Origin: Prevotella sp.
GTDB taxonomy: Bacteria; Bacteroidota; Bacteroidia; Bacteroidales; Bacteroidaceae
Reading direction: 5' to 3'
Length of the DNA: 64,000 nucleotides
Assembly: GCA_022771265.1 (NCBI GenBank)
Contig: JALFCG010000004.1
Coordinates: 1-64,000, forward strand
The notes under the pieces are model-generated. The model worked only from the letters and a program-made list of their open reading frames with translations. It ran no database searches and had not been told where the DNA came from. Each line of letters begins with the position of its first letter. Within the stretch, counting starts at the first letter, position 1. Shown here piece by piece: positions 12,196 through 20,881 of the stretch. Position numbers and translations under genes: made by a program.

Positions 12196-15159
12196 ATGAA
12201 AAGATTATCTCTCACGCTCGTTTGTGCTTTAGTTGTAATGGTAGCTTGGGCACAACGTCAGATTACAGGAACTGCAGTGGAAAGCGACACACAAGAGCCT
12301 CTTCCAGCTGCCACAGTCAAACTTCTCAAGTCAGACAGTACACTCGTAAAGGGCGTACTGACCTCCACAAACGGAGGATTCAAGATTAAGGCTCCTTCCG
12401 ACGGGCGATATATCATTAAGGTCACCTGCGTCGGGTTTAAGAACTACACCAAGCGCATAACAGTAAGTGACGGTAAGGACATATCGCTGGGTAAGATAAA
12501 CATGAAGTCTGACGCCATCATGCTTCAAGGGGCTACCGTGACTGCCAACGTGGCAAAAGTACAGGCAAAGGGTGATACTCTTGAATATAATGCCGCAGCC
12601 TACCGCACTCCTGAAGGTTCTGCCATAGAGGAACTTGTTAAACGTTTGCCCGGAGTCACTGTAAGTGATGACGGAAAAATCACCCATAACGGCAAGGTAG
12701 TGACAAAGATTCTTGTCGATGGAAAGGAATTCATGACTGGCGACACCAAGACTGCCATGAAGAACTTGCCAACATATATCGTTGAGAAAGTAAGGGCCTA
12801 CGATGAAAAAAGCGACCTTGCCAGAGTGTCGGGCATCGACGATGGTGAGGAGGAAACCGTGCTTGACTTCAGCATCAAGAGGGGAATGAACAAGGGAATG
12901 TTCTCCAATATCGACCTTGCAGGAGGAACGCGCGACAGGTATGCTGCAAGAGGAATGGGAGCCCTATTTGAAGACAACACGAAAATCATGGTTTTCGCCA
13001 ATGCCAACAACACCAATGACCAGGGATTCCCTGGCGGCGGCGGTGGCGGACGATTTGGAAGAGCGCGTAACGGACTCAACGCATCTAAAATGCTCGGCGG
13101 AAACTTTGATTATGAGGAGAAGGACAAGCTGAAAGTCAACGGTAGCGTCAGATGGAATCATAGCGACGGTGACGTGGTGTCGAAAAATTCTTCGGAAAAC
13201 TTCGTCAGTGAAAAGTCGTCGTTCTCCAACAGTCTCAACCAGAGCTACAGCCGTAGTGACAGTTGGAATGCAAGGATGAGAGTGGAGTGGATTCCAGACT
13301 CTATGACCAACATACTCTTCCGTCCGAGATTCTCCTATTCAAAGAACGACGGCACTACAAACAACATCTCAGCCACATTCAACGACGATCCATATCTCCA
13401 CGTCACCAACCCTCTTACCGACGATGGTTTGACAGAGATGAACAGTCTTGGACTTGCGGTCAACAACCAAAAGAGCAGCAGCATCACCTATAGCGACTCA
13501 AAGAACGTCGGAGGAATGTTGCAGGTCAACCGCAAGCTCAGCAACAATGGGCGCAACATAACCCTTAAGGCTTCAGCCAACTACTCCGAGAGTACGAGCA
13601 ATAACCTGTCAACCACCAACGTACACCTTTACCAGATAAAGGATGCTTTGGGTAATGACTCCACTTACCAGACCAACCGTTATAACCTTACTCCCCAGAA
13701 GAACTGGGACTATACGACTGAGTTTACATACAGTGAGCCGATATTTAAGGCAACCTATCTTCAGTTCCGCTACAGTTTCCAGTACAAATACTCAAAGAGC
13801 GACCGCAAGACCTATGACTTCAGCAATCTCGGTGAAGATTTCTTTAGCGGTCTTACTCCAGAATACCGCCAGTGGGATAGTTATATCGGACGTCTTGTCA
13901 ATCCGCTTGAAAACTATTATGACGATGACCTCAGCCGTTACTCGGAGTACAAGAACTACATACACAACTTTGAACTTATGCTCCGTGTAATACGCAAGAG
14001 CTACAAACTCAATCTTGGAGTAAAGCTCGTGCCGCAGGAAACCAATTTCATACAGCACTATCAGGGTGTGAACACCGACACTGTCAGAAACGTCACAAAC
14101 ATCACTCCGACAGCCGATTTCAGATGGAATATCTCAAAGGTCAGCGAACTGCGTTTCAACTATCGCGGTAGCACCTCGCAGCCGAGCATGACCGACCTCC
14201 TCGACATCGTTGACGACAGCAACCCGCTCAGCATCACTATGGGTAACCCAGGATTGAAGCCCTCGTTCTCCAACAACCTCATGCTCTTCTACAACAACTA
14301 TATTCAAAAATACCAGCGCGCTATAATGGCAAACGTGTTCTTCAACACGACGAGCAATGCTGTCAGTCAGATGGTCACCTACGACCCGACAACAGGTGGT
14401 CGTACAAGCCGGCCTGAGAACATCAACGGAAATTGGAACATCTATTCCGGGTTTATGTTCAATACCGCTCTTGACACCTTGGGACTCTTCTATGTGAACA
14501 CCATGACCGACTTTGGTTACAACCACAGCGTCAGCTACTTGAATCTCAACCAGTCAGCCACGGCTCAGAAAAACGCCGTTAACACCATAACAATAGGCGA
14601 ACGGCTTGCAACAGGTCTCAGAAACTCATGGCTGGAGTTTGAACTTAACGGTTCGCTTAAATACACTCACGCACGCAACCAACTACAGCCAGAGTCAAAT
14701 CTCGACACATGGCAGTTTGCATACGGATTCAGTACAAACGTCCAGCTGCCATGGGGAGGAACGATAGCCACAGACTTGTCGATGAACAGTCGTCGCGGTT
14801 TCAACGATGCCTCTATGAACACTAACGAGCTCATTTGGAACGTGCAACTATCACAGAGCTTCCTTCGTGGCAAGGCGTTGACATTTACTCTCCAGTTCTA
14901 CGACCTGTTAAAGCAGCAGAGCAACATTTCGCGCACTATCAACTCAATGATGAGAAGTGACACTGAATACAATTCCATCAACAATTACATCATGCTCCAC
15001 GCCATTTATAAAATCAATCTCTTTGGAGGTAAGGAAGCACGAGAGCAGATGCGTTCATCTCGCGGACAGGGCGGTCCGGGAATGCCTCCTCCGGGAATGG
15101 GTAGAGGAGGAAACTTCGGAGGCGGACGTCCGATGAGAGGCGGATTCGGAGGATTCTAA
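12196..15159 (+). CDS. Outer-membrane beta-barrel protein (TonB-receptor-like, CarboxypepD-reg N-terminus) with Gly-rich tail
   Basis: ITGTAVESDTQEPLPAATVKLL; plug-like VKRLPGVTVSDDGKITHNGKVVTKILVDGKEF; long barrel; C-terminus GQGGPGMPPPGMGRGGNFGGGRPMRGGFGGF. Confidence 0.85.
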   Translation: MKRLSLTLVCALVVMVAWAQRQITGTAVESDTQEPLPAATVKLLKSDSTLVKGVLTSTNGGFKIKAPSDGRYIIKVTCVGFKNYTKRITVSDGKDISLGKINMKSDAIMLQGATVTANVAKVQAKGDTLEYNAAAYRTPEGSAIEELVKRLPGVTVSDDGKITHNGKVVTKILVDGKEFMTGDTKTAMKNLPTYIVEKVRAYDEKSDLARVSGIDDGEEETVLDFSIKRGMNKGMFSNIDLAGGTRDRYAARGMGALFEDNTKIMVFANANNTNDQGFPGGGGGGRFGRARNGLNASKMLGGNFDYEEKDKLKVNGSVRWNHSDGDVVSKNSSENFVSEKSSFSNSLNQSYSRSDSWNARMRVEWIPDSMTNILFRPRFSYSKNDGTTNNISATFNDDPYLHVTNPLTDDGLTEMNSLGLAVNNQKSSSITYSDSKNVGGMLQVNRKLSNNGRNITLKASANYSESTSNNLSTTNVHLYQIKDALGNDSTYQTNRYNLTPQKNWDYTTEFTYSEPIFKATYLQFRYSFQYKYSKSDRKTYDFSNLGEDFFSGLTPEYRQWDSYIGRLVNPLENYYDDDLSRYSEYKNYIHNFELMLRVIRKSYKLNLGVKLVPQETNFIQHYQGVNTDTVRNVTNITPTADFRWNISKVSELRFNYRGSTSQPSMTDLLDIVDDSNPLSITMGNPGLKPSFSNNLMLFYNNYIQKYQRAIMANVFFNTTSNAVSQMVTYDPTTGGRTSRPENINGNWNIYSGFMFNTALDTLGLFYVNTMTDFGYNHSVSYLNLNQSATAQKNAVNTITIGERLATGLRNSWLEFELNGSLKYTHARNQLQPESNLDTWQFAYGFSTNVQLPWGGTIATDLSMNSRRGFNDASMNTNELIWNVQLSQSFLRGKALTFTLQFYDLLKQQSNISRTINSMMRSDTEYNSINNYIMLHAIYKINLFGGKEAREQMRSSRGQGGPGMPPPGMGRGGNFGGGRPMRGGFGGF

Positions 15160-15179
15160 TTTTATTATGTTAATTCCTT

Positions 15180-15219
15180 GAAGGGTAGAAAACACGTGAT
15201 TGTTTCTGCCCTTCTTTTT
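15180..15219 (+). terminator. Rho-independent terminator
   Basis: GAAGGGTAGAAA / TTTCTGCCCTTC (one G-T pair) followed by TTTTT. Confidence 0.75.
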
Positions 15220-15384
15220 GTTAAATCAGTAATATGATGGTGTAGAAAGAGGAATAATTGATGATAAAAAGTAGAAAAAACGCCTAAAATTGTAGCAGAA
15301 GAAAAAAAAAAGACGTTTTCAAGCGATAATATCAATTTTATTGTGTAATTTTGCGGTCGAAAAAGAAATTCTATTCATTTTTAT

Positions 15385-16272
15385 ATGGTACGTAATATAT
15401 TCAAAGGGTTGGGCATAGCCCTTATAACCCCTTTCAACGAAGATGGTTCAGTGGACTATCCGACACTTGCTAAATTAGTGGAATACCAGTTAAAAAACGG
15501 TGCCGACTTCTTCTGTATCCTCGCTACAACAGGAGAGACACCTTGTCTGACGCCAGAAGAAAAAATAAAGGTCAAGGACACTGTCATTTCAACAGTTCAT
15601 GGACGTGTGCCTATACTTATGGGATGTGGAGGGTATAACACGGCTGCTGTAGTTGACGAGTTGAAGAATGGTGACTTCAAAGGTATTGACGGCATCCTGA
15701 GCATCTGTCCCTACTATAACAAGCCTTCTCAGGAAGGACTCTATCAGCACTTCAAGGCCATTTCGGCCGCAACAAAGCTGCCTATCGTGCTTTACAATGT
15801 TCCAGGTCGAACAGGCGTGAATATGACAGCTGCCACTACTGTTCGTCTTGCCAAGGACTGCAAGAACATTGTTGCCATCAAGGAGGCGAGTGGCAATCTT
15901 GAACAGGTTGACGAGATTATCAAGAACAAGCCGTCGTCGTTCGATGTAATAAGTGGTGACGACGCCCTGACGTTCCCTATGATTTCTTGTGGAGCAGTAG
16001 GAGTAATCAGTGTCATAGGTAATGCGCTTCCCCGTGAGTTCTCAAAGATGATTCGTTTGGAATTCAAGGGAGAGTATGAGGCAGCACGAAAGATTCACCA
16101 TCGCTTTACCGACCTTTTCAGCCTTCTTTTTGTTGATGGCAATCCGGCAGGAGTGAAGTGTGTTCTTAGCGAGATGGGTATGATAAAAAACATTCTCCGT
16201 CTGCCACTTGTTCCTACACGCATCACGACAATGCAACGCATAAGCGACATTCTTAAGGAGCTGAAAATATAA
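15385..16272 (+). CDS. dapA: 4-hydroxy-tetrahydrodipicolinate synthase
   Basis: GIALITPFNEDGSVDYPTLAKLVEYQL; TTGETPCLTPEE; LYNVPGRTGVNM; VAIKEASGNLEQ. Confidence 0.96.
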   Translation: MVRNIFKGLGIALITPFNEDGSVDYPTLAKLVEYQLKNGADFFCILATTGETPCLTPEEKIKVKDTVISTVHGRVPILMGCGGYNTAAVVDELKNGDFKGIDGILSICPYYNKPSQEGLYQHFKAISAATKLPIVLYNVPGRTGVNMTAATTVRLAKDCKNIVAIKEASGNLEQVDEIIKNKPSSFDVISGDDALTFPMISCGAVGVISVIGNALPREFSKMIRLEFKGEYEAARKIHHRFTDLFSLLFVDGNPAGVKCVLSEMGMIKNILRLPLVPTRITTMQRISDILKELKI

Positions 16273-16275
16273 ATT

Positions 16276-16302
16276 AAGAGTGAAGAATATTTCTTCACTC
16301 TT
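16276..16302. terminator. Bidirectional terminator hairpin between dapA and tex
   Basis: Perfect 12-bp arms AAGAGTGAAGAA / TTCTTCACTCTT with a 3-nt loop between convergent genes. Confidence 0.7.
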
Positions 16303-18430
16303 ATATTTTTTTCAGCGAAATCCTGTTTCTTTTTCTGTCAACATCCAATATCTTTACTCTCACATGCTCGTGTAGTTTCACCACTTCGTTAGGGTCACTG
16401 ACGTAGCGGTCGGCAAGTTGTGATATGTGGACAAGACCATCCTGATGGACACCGATATCGACAAAAGCGCCGAAGTTGGTGATGTTTGTCACTATTCCAG
16501 GCAATTCCATTCCTGCTCTAAGATCGTCAACGGTGGTTATTCCAGCAGCAAACTCAAATTCCTCTATTTGGCTGCGAGGGTCAAGACCAGGCTTGTCGAG
16601 TTCTTTCATAATGTCAGTCAATGTCGGCATTCCGACACTGTCGCTGATATACTTTTTCAAGTCTATCCTTGCCCTTATTCCAGAGTCTTTCATCAATTGT
16701 TTGACAGTGCAGCCATTGTCCCGTGCCATTTGTTCGACAATTTTGTATGATTCAGGATGTACCGCACTGTTGTCCAATGGGTTGTCGGACTCAGGAATGC
16801 GAAGGAAACCGGCACATTGCTCGTATGCTACCGGACCTAAACGTGGTACTTTCTTTAGCTGGCTTCGACTTGTGAACGCACCGTTCTGACGTCTGTATTC
16901 CACAATGTTTTTTGCAAGTGTAGGACCGAGACCGCTGACGTATGTGAGAAGGTGTTGGCTTGCTGTGTTTAGGTTCACGCCAACAGAGTTAACACAGCTT
17001 TCAACAGTCAAGTCAAGGCTCTTCTTGAGTTTCGACTGGTCAACGTCGTGCTGGTATTGTCCCACTCCGATGCTCTTAGGGTCAATTTTCACCAGTTCGG
17101 CAAGCGGGTCCATCAGTCTTCTGCCGATGCTCACCGCACCTCTGACAGTCACGTCCTTGTCAGGGAACTCCTCGCGTGCCGTCTTTGATGCGGAATAGAC
17201 AGACGCTCCGTCCTCGCTTACGACAAACTGTTTGACATTGTGCTTGAAATTCAATCCCTTGAGGAATGTGGATGTCTCTCGGCTTGCCGTTCCGTTGCCT
17301 ATGGCTATTGCTTCAATGCCATAGAGTTCTACCATGCGTTCAACGGAAGCTGCCGCCTGTTGTTGCTTTATCCCGTTGTGGTGGGGAAAGATTGCTTCAT
17401 AGTGCAGCAAGTTGCCTTGTGAGTCAAGACATACGACCTTGCATCCTGTCCTGAATCCCGGGTCAACGCCCATCACACGCTTTTGTCCAAGAGGAGCAGC
17501 CATAAGCAGTTGGCGTAGGTTTTCGGCAAATACTCTGATAGCCTCTTCCTCAGCCTTTTCCCTGCTTCTCGCCGCGAATTCGTTTTCTATCGACGGTTCT
17601 ATCAGACGTTTATAACTGTCGTCAACCGCTTCTTCAACAAGCTTTGCACATTGTCCTCCACCATGTATCCTGCTTCTTCTGAGCCTGAACAGGCAGTCGC
17701 CGTCGTCGGTTGTGATGCTGAGGCGAAGTATGCCTTCCGCCTCGCCTCGTCTCATGGCAAGCAAACGGTGGGAAGGGCAGCGTTTCAGAGGTTCCGACCA
17801 GTCAAAGTAGTCACTGTATTTTGCTGCCTCTTCCGTTTCTGCCTTGTCCTTTACTACCTTCGACGTTATCGTAGCCTCGCGTTCAAATGCTCTTCTGACA
17901 GTCTGCCGTGCCTTTTCGTCCTCGCTGACTATTTCGGCAATGATGTGTTGTGCTCCGCGAATGGCGTCTTCAGTTGTCTTTACGTCTCCTTTTACAAACC
18001 TTTTCGCTGCTTGTAGCGGATTGCTCTCCCTTCCCATCATGATGATGATGGCAAGAGGTTCGAGTCCCTGTTCGCGTGCCACCTGTGCCTTTGTCCTTCG
18101 TTTGGGCTTATATGGCAGATAGATGTCCTCGAGAGTCTCGGAATCTTCACATTCCGAGATGCGTTTCTGCAGTTCCGGGGTCATCTTGCCTTGTTCGGTA
18201 ATGGTTTTCACGATGGACTCCTTGCGCTTCTCGAGTTCGGTCAGTTTGTCGTTAAGGTTGCTGATAGCAGCAATCTGCACCTCGTCAAGAGCCCCTGTGC
18301 GTTCTTTTCTGTACCTCGCAATGAACGGAATCGTACATCCCTCGCCGAGCAGCTCAAGCGTGTTCCCGACCACTTGGACGGGAAGGTTGAGCTGTTCTGC
18401 GATTTTTTTTGTTATTTTGTTGTCTGTCAT
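16301..18430 (-). CDS. tex: Tex-family S1 RNA-binding transcription accessory protein
   Basis: IPFIARYRKERTGALDEVQI; GVDPGFRTGCKVVCLD; C-terminal S1 domain GIVTNITNFGAFVDIGVHQDGLVHISQLADRYV. Confidence 0.95.
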   Translation of the reverse strand: MTDNKITKKIAEQLNLPVQVVGNTLELLGEGCTIPFIARYRKERTGALDEVQIAAISNLNDKLTELEKRKESIVKTITEQGKMTPELQKRISECEDSETLEDIYLPYKPKRRTKAQVAREQGLEPLAIIIMMGRESNPLQAAKRFVKGDVKTTEDAIRGAQHIIAEIVSEDEKARQTVRRAFEREATITSKVVKDKAETEEAAKYSDYFDWSEPLKRCPSHRLLAMRRGEAEGILRLSITTDDGDCLFRLRRSRIHGGGQCAKLVEEAVDDSYKRLIEPSIENEFAARSREKAEEEAIRVFAENLRQLLMAAPLGQKRVMGVDPGFRTGCKVVCLDSQGNLLHYEAIFPHHNGIKQQQAAASVERMVELYGIEAIAIGNGTASRETSTFLKGLNFKHNVKQFVVSEDGASVYSASKTAREEFPDKDVTVRGAVSIGRRLMDPLAELVKIDPKSIGVGQYQHDVDQSKLKKSLDLTVESCVNSVGVNLNTASQHLLTYVSGLGPTLAKNIVEYRRQNGAFTSRSQLKKVPRLGPVAYEQCAGFLRIPESDNPLDNSAVHPESYKIVEQMARDNGCTVKQLMKDSGIRARIDLKKYISDSVGMPTLTDIMKELDKPGLDPRSQIEEFEFAAGITTVDDLRAGMELPGIVTNITNFGAFVDIGVHQDGLVHISQLADRYVSDPNEVVKLHEHVRVKILDVDRKRNRISLKKI

Positions 18431-18437
18431 GATGTCT

Positions 18438-20582
18438 TTACTTCAGTCCCCTGTTCTTCAACAATGGTTCCGTGCTTGGTTTCTTTCCGCGGAAGTTGAC
18501 ATACATGTCCATTGCATCATCGATGCCTCCAGGGGTTAAGATGAACTTGCGGAACTTTCCTGCTACTTCTTGATTGAAAATGTCGCCAGTCTCTTTATAA
18601 GCCTCAAAGGCATCAGCCTCAAGCACCTCAGCCCACATGTAGCTATAGTAGCCGGCAGTGTAGCCGCCACCCATGGTGTGGTTGAAGTATGTGGTGCGAT
18701 AGCGGGAAGGTATTTGTTTGAGCAGTCCGCGGTCAACGAGTGTCTTGCGCTCAAACTGCATTACGTCCATGTCGTCAGGCACTTCCGTCAGTACGTGATA
18801 GTCCATGTCAAGCAGTGAGGCGGCCACATATTCTACAGTAGCGAATCCCTGACCGTATTTCCCGCTCTTTTCCAGTTTGTCAACAAGTGATTGTGGCATC
18901 ACCTCTCCTGTCTTGTAATGCTTGGCATATACTTTCAGCACTTCAGGCGCAAAAGCCCAGTGCTCGTTAACCTGCGACGGCAGCTCCACGAAGTCGCGTG
19001 GTACGCCGCTGACACCTTGGTAGTGAACGTCTTTGAAGAACTGGTGAAGGGCATGCCCAAACTCGTGGAACATCGTACTTGCTTCATCAGCGCTGAGAAG
19101 TGCAGGTTCCCCGGCTGCTGGCTTGGTGAAGTTACAAACGATAGTCACAACTGGTGTTACTTTCTTGCCGTTCTCGTATTTCTGGCTGCGATAGGTACCA
19201 CACCATGCACCTCCGCGTTTCGATGCTCTTGGGAAGAAGTCCATGAAGAGTATGGCAAGATGCTTGCCGTCGCGGTCTTTGCATTCAAATGCCTGTGCAT
19301 CAGGATGGGGCAGAGGAACGTTGGATATTGGCTTCAAGGTAATGCCGTAGAGTTTGTTGGCGCAGTAGAACAGTCCGTCACGCACGTTTTCTAACTTAAG
19401 GTAAGGACGAAGCTCGTTTTCGTCGAAGCTGTATTTTGCCCGTTTCGCACGGTCTGCATAATATCTCCAGTCCCATCCTTCGGCTTCGAAATCAAGACCG
19501 TCCTTTGCCATTTCCGCCTGAATGTCGGCAAGTTCTTCCTTTGCTTTCGCCAATGCCGGCTTCCATACTTCCCCAAGCAGTTCATATACCGCGTCAGACG
19601 TCTTTGCCATGCGGGTGTCGAGAGCCATTGAGGCATAGTCCTTGAATCCCATGAGCTTCGCTTTCTCAAGACGTGCCTTTACCAATTGGCGTACCACGTC
19701 GCGGTTGTCGTTGGCATTGCCGTTGGCTCCGCGGTTAGTATAAGCCTTGAACATACGCTCGCGCAGTTCTCTCTTGTCAGAATATTGAAGGAAAGGCATG
19801 ACACTTGGGTTGTGCAGTGTGAACACCCATTTGCCCTCCATTCCTGCCTCTGTGGCAGTCTCGGCGGCGTTGGCTATGAGGTTTTGTGGAAGTCCTGAGA
19901 GGTCTTCCTTCTTGTCAATCACGAGCTTGTATGCGTTAGTTTCGGCAAGCATGTTCTGTCCGAACGTTATTTGCAACATTGATATCTCCGCATTAAGCTT
20001 TCTCAACTGCTCTTGCTTCTCGGGGTCGAGGTTTGCTCCGCTGCGTACGAAGTCCTTGTAAGTCTCCTCAAGAAGTTTCTTCTGTTCTTTGTCGAGGTTC
20101 ATCGTTGACTGGTGGTCATAAACGTATTTCACTCTCTTGAACAGTGCCGCGTTCATTGTGATGTCATCGCTGTGTGCCGACATCAGTGGCGATATCTCGC
20201 GGTTTATGGCCTGCAGCTCGGCATTGGTGTTGGCGCTGTTTAGTCCGTAGAACACGCTTGACACCTTATTTAATAATTGTCCCGAGCGGTCAAGGGCGGC
20301 AATGGTGTTCTCGAAGTCAGCCTGCCGCTTGTTTTTTACGATAGCGTCGATTTCCTTTTTCTGCTCCTCCATCCCCTTGATGAAGGCAGGCTTGTAGTGT
20401 TCCGCCTTTATCTGCTCAAAGGGTGGGATTCCGTATGGAGTTGAATACTTTGTAAAGAAGGGATTGCCTCCCTTTGCCATTGCGCTTCCGCAAACTATTG
20501 CCGCTGCGCATGCTGTGATAATTGTTCTTTTCATAGGTATGTATAATTTTTTGCAAAGATAAACATAATGTTTGAATGCCAC
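18438..20582 (-). CDS. M3 family (Dcp-like) metallopeptidase with signal peptide
   Basis: Zn motif TMFHEFGHALH; GFATVEYVAASLLDMDYH; N-terminal signal KRTIITACAAAIVCGSAMA. The start is more likely at the internal MKRTIITACAA. Confidence 0.92.
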   Translation of the reverse strand: MAFKHYVYLCKKLYIPMKRTIITACAAAIVCGSAMAKGGNPFFTKYSTPYGIPPFEQIKAEHYKPAFIKGMEEQKKEIDAIVKNKRQADFENTIAALDRSGQLLNKVSSVFYGLNSANTNAELQAINREISPLMSAHSDDITMNAALFKRVKYVYDHQSTMNLDKEQKKLLEETYKDFVRSGANLDPEKQEQLRKLNAEISMLQITFGQNMLAETNAYKLVIDKKEDLSGLPQNLIANAAETATEAGMEGKWVFTLHNPSVMPFLQYSDKRELRERMFKAYTNRGANGNANDNRDVVRQLVKARLEKAKLMGFKDYASMALDTRMAKTSDAVYELLGEVWKPALAKAKEELADIQAEMAKDGLDFEAEGWDWRYYADRAKRAKYSFDENELRPYLKLENVRDGLFYCANKLYGITLKPISNVPLPHPDAQAFECKDRDGKHLAILFMDFFPRASKRGGAWCGTYRSQKYENGKKVTPVVTIVCNFTKPAAGEPALLSADEASTMFHEFGHALHQFFKDVHYQGVSGVPRDFVELPSQVNEHWAFAPEVLKVYAKHYKTGEVMPQSLVDKLEKSGKYGQGFATVEYVAASLLDMDYHVLTEVPDDMDVMQFERKTLVDRGLLKQIPSRYRTTYFNHTMGGGYTAGYYSYMWAEVLEADAFEAYKETGDIFNQEVAGKFRKFILTPGGIDDAMDMYVNFRGKKPSTEPLLKNRGLK

Positions 20583-20585
20583 AAA
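20554..20585 (-). promoter_or_regulatory. Promoter TTTG-N20-TATCTTTG for the M3 peptidase gene
   Basis: Exact -33/-7 consensus on the minus strand. Confidence 0.65.
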
Positions 20586-20620
20586 CTTTTATGGGAAAAT
20601 GACAGAAAAATGGTGAAATA

Positions 20621-20652
20621 TTTGGCTGTCAGTGAAAAATGTTGTAACTTTG
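20621..20652 (+). promoter_or_regulatory. Promoter TTTG-N20-TAACTTTG upstream of the cobalamin riboswitch
   Basis: Exact -33/-7 consensus, just 5' of the riboswitch. Confidence 0.7.
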
Positions 20653-20654
20653 CA

Positions 20655-20825
20655 GCCGTGATTGGTTCACCACAGGTGATTAAATGGGAACAGGTTGAGA
20701 ATCCCTGACAGTCCCGCTGCTGTGAATGGCCTTTATAGGGTTGGAACAAATAATGTCACTGACAAACAACGTTCGGGAAGACGTTCCAACATGGCTAAAG
20801 TCAGAAGACCTGCCGTCGCATGATT
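20655..20825 (+). ncRNA. Cobalamin (AdoCbl) riboswitch
   Basis: Core GGTGATTAAATGGGAACAGGTTGAGAATCCCTGACAGTCCCGCTGCTGTGA and B12-box-like GTCAGAAGACCTGCCGTCG, directly upstream of B12 uptake genes. Confidence 0.92.
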
Positions 20826-20881
20826 ATTTCATTCGCCTTTCGAGGAAAAGGGGATGGAGAAACAATTTTTGGATATTAGTA

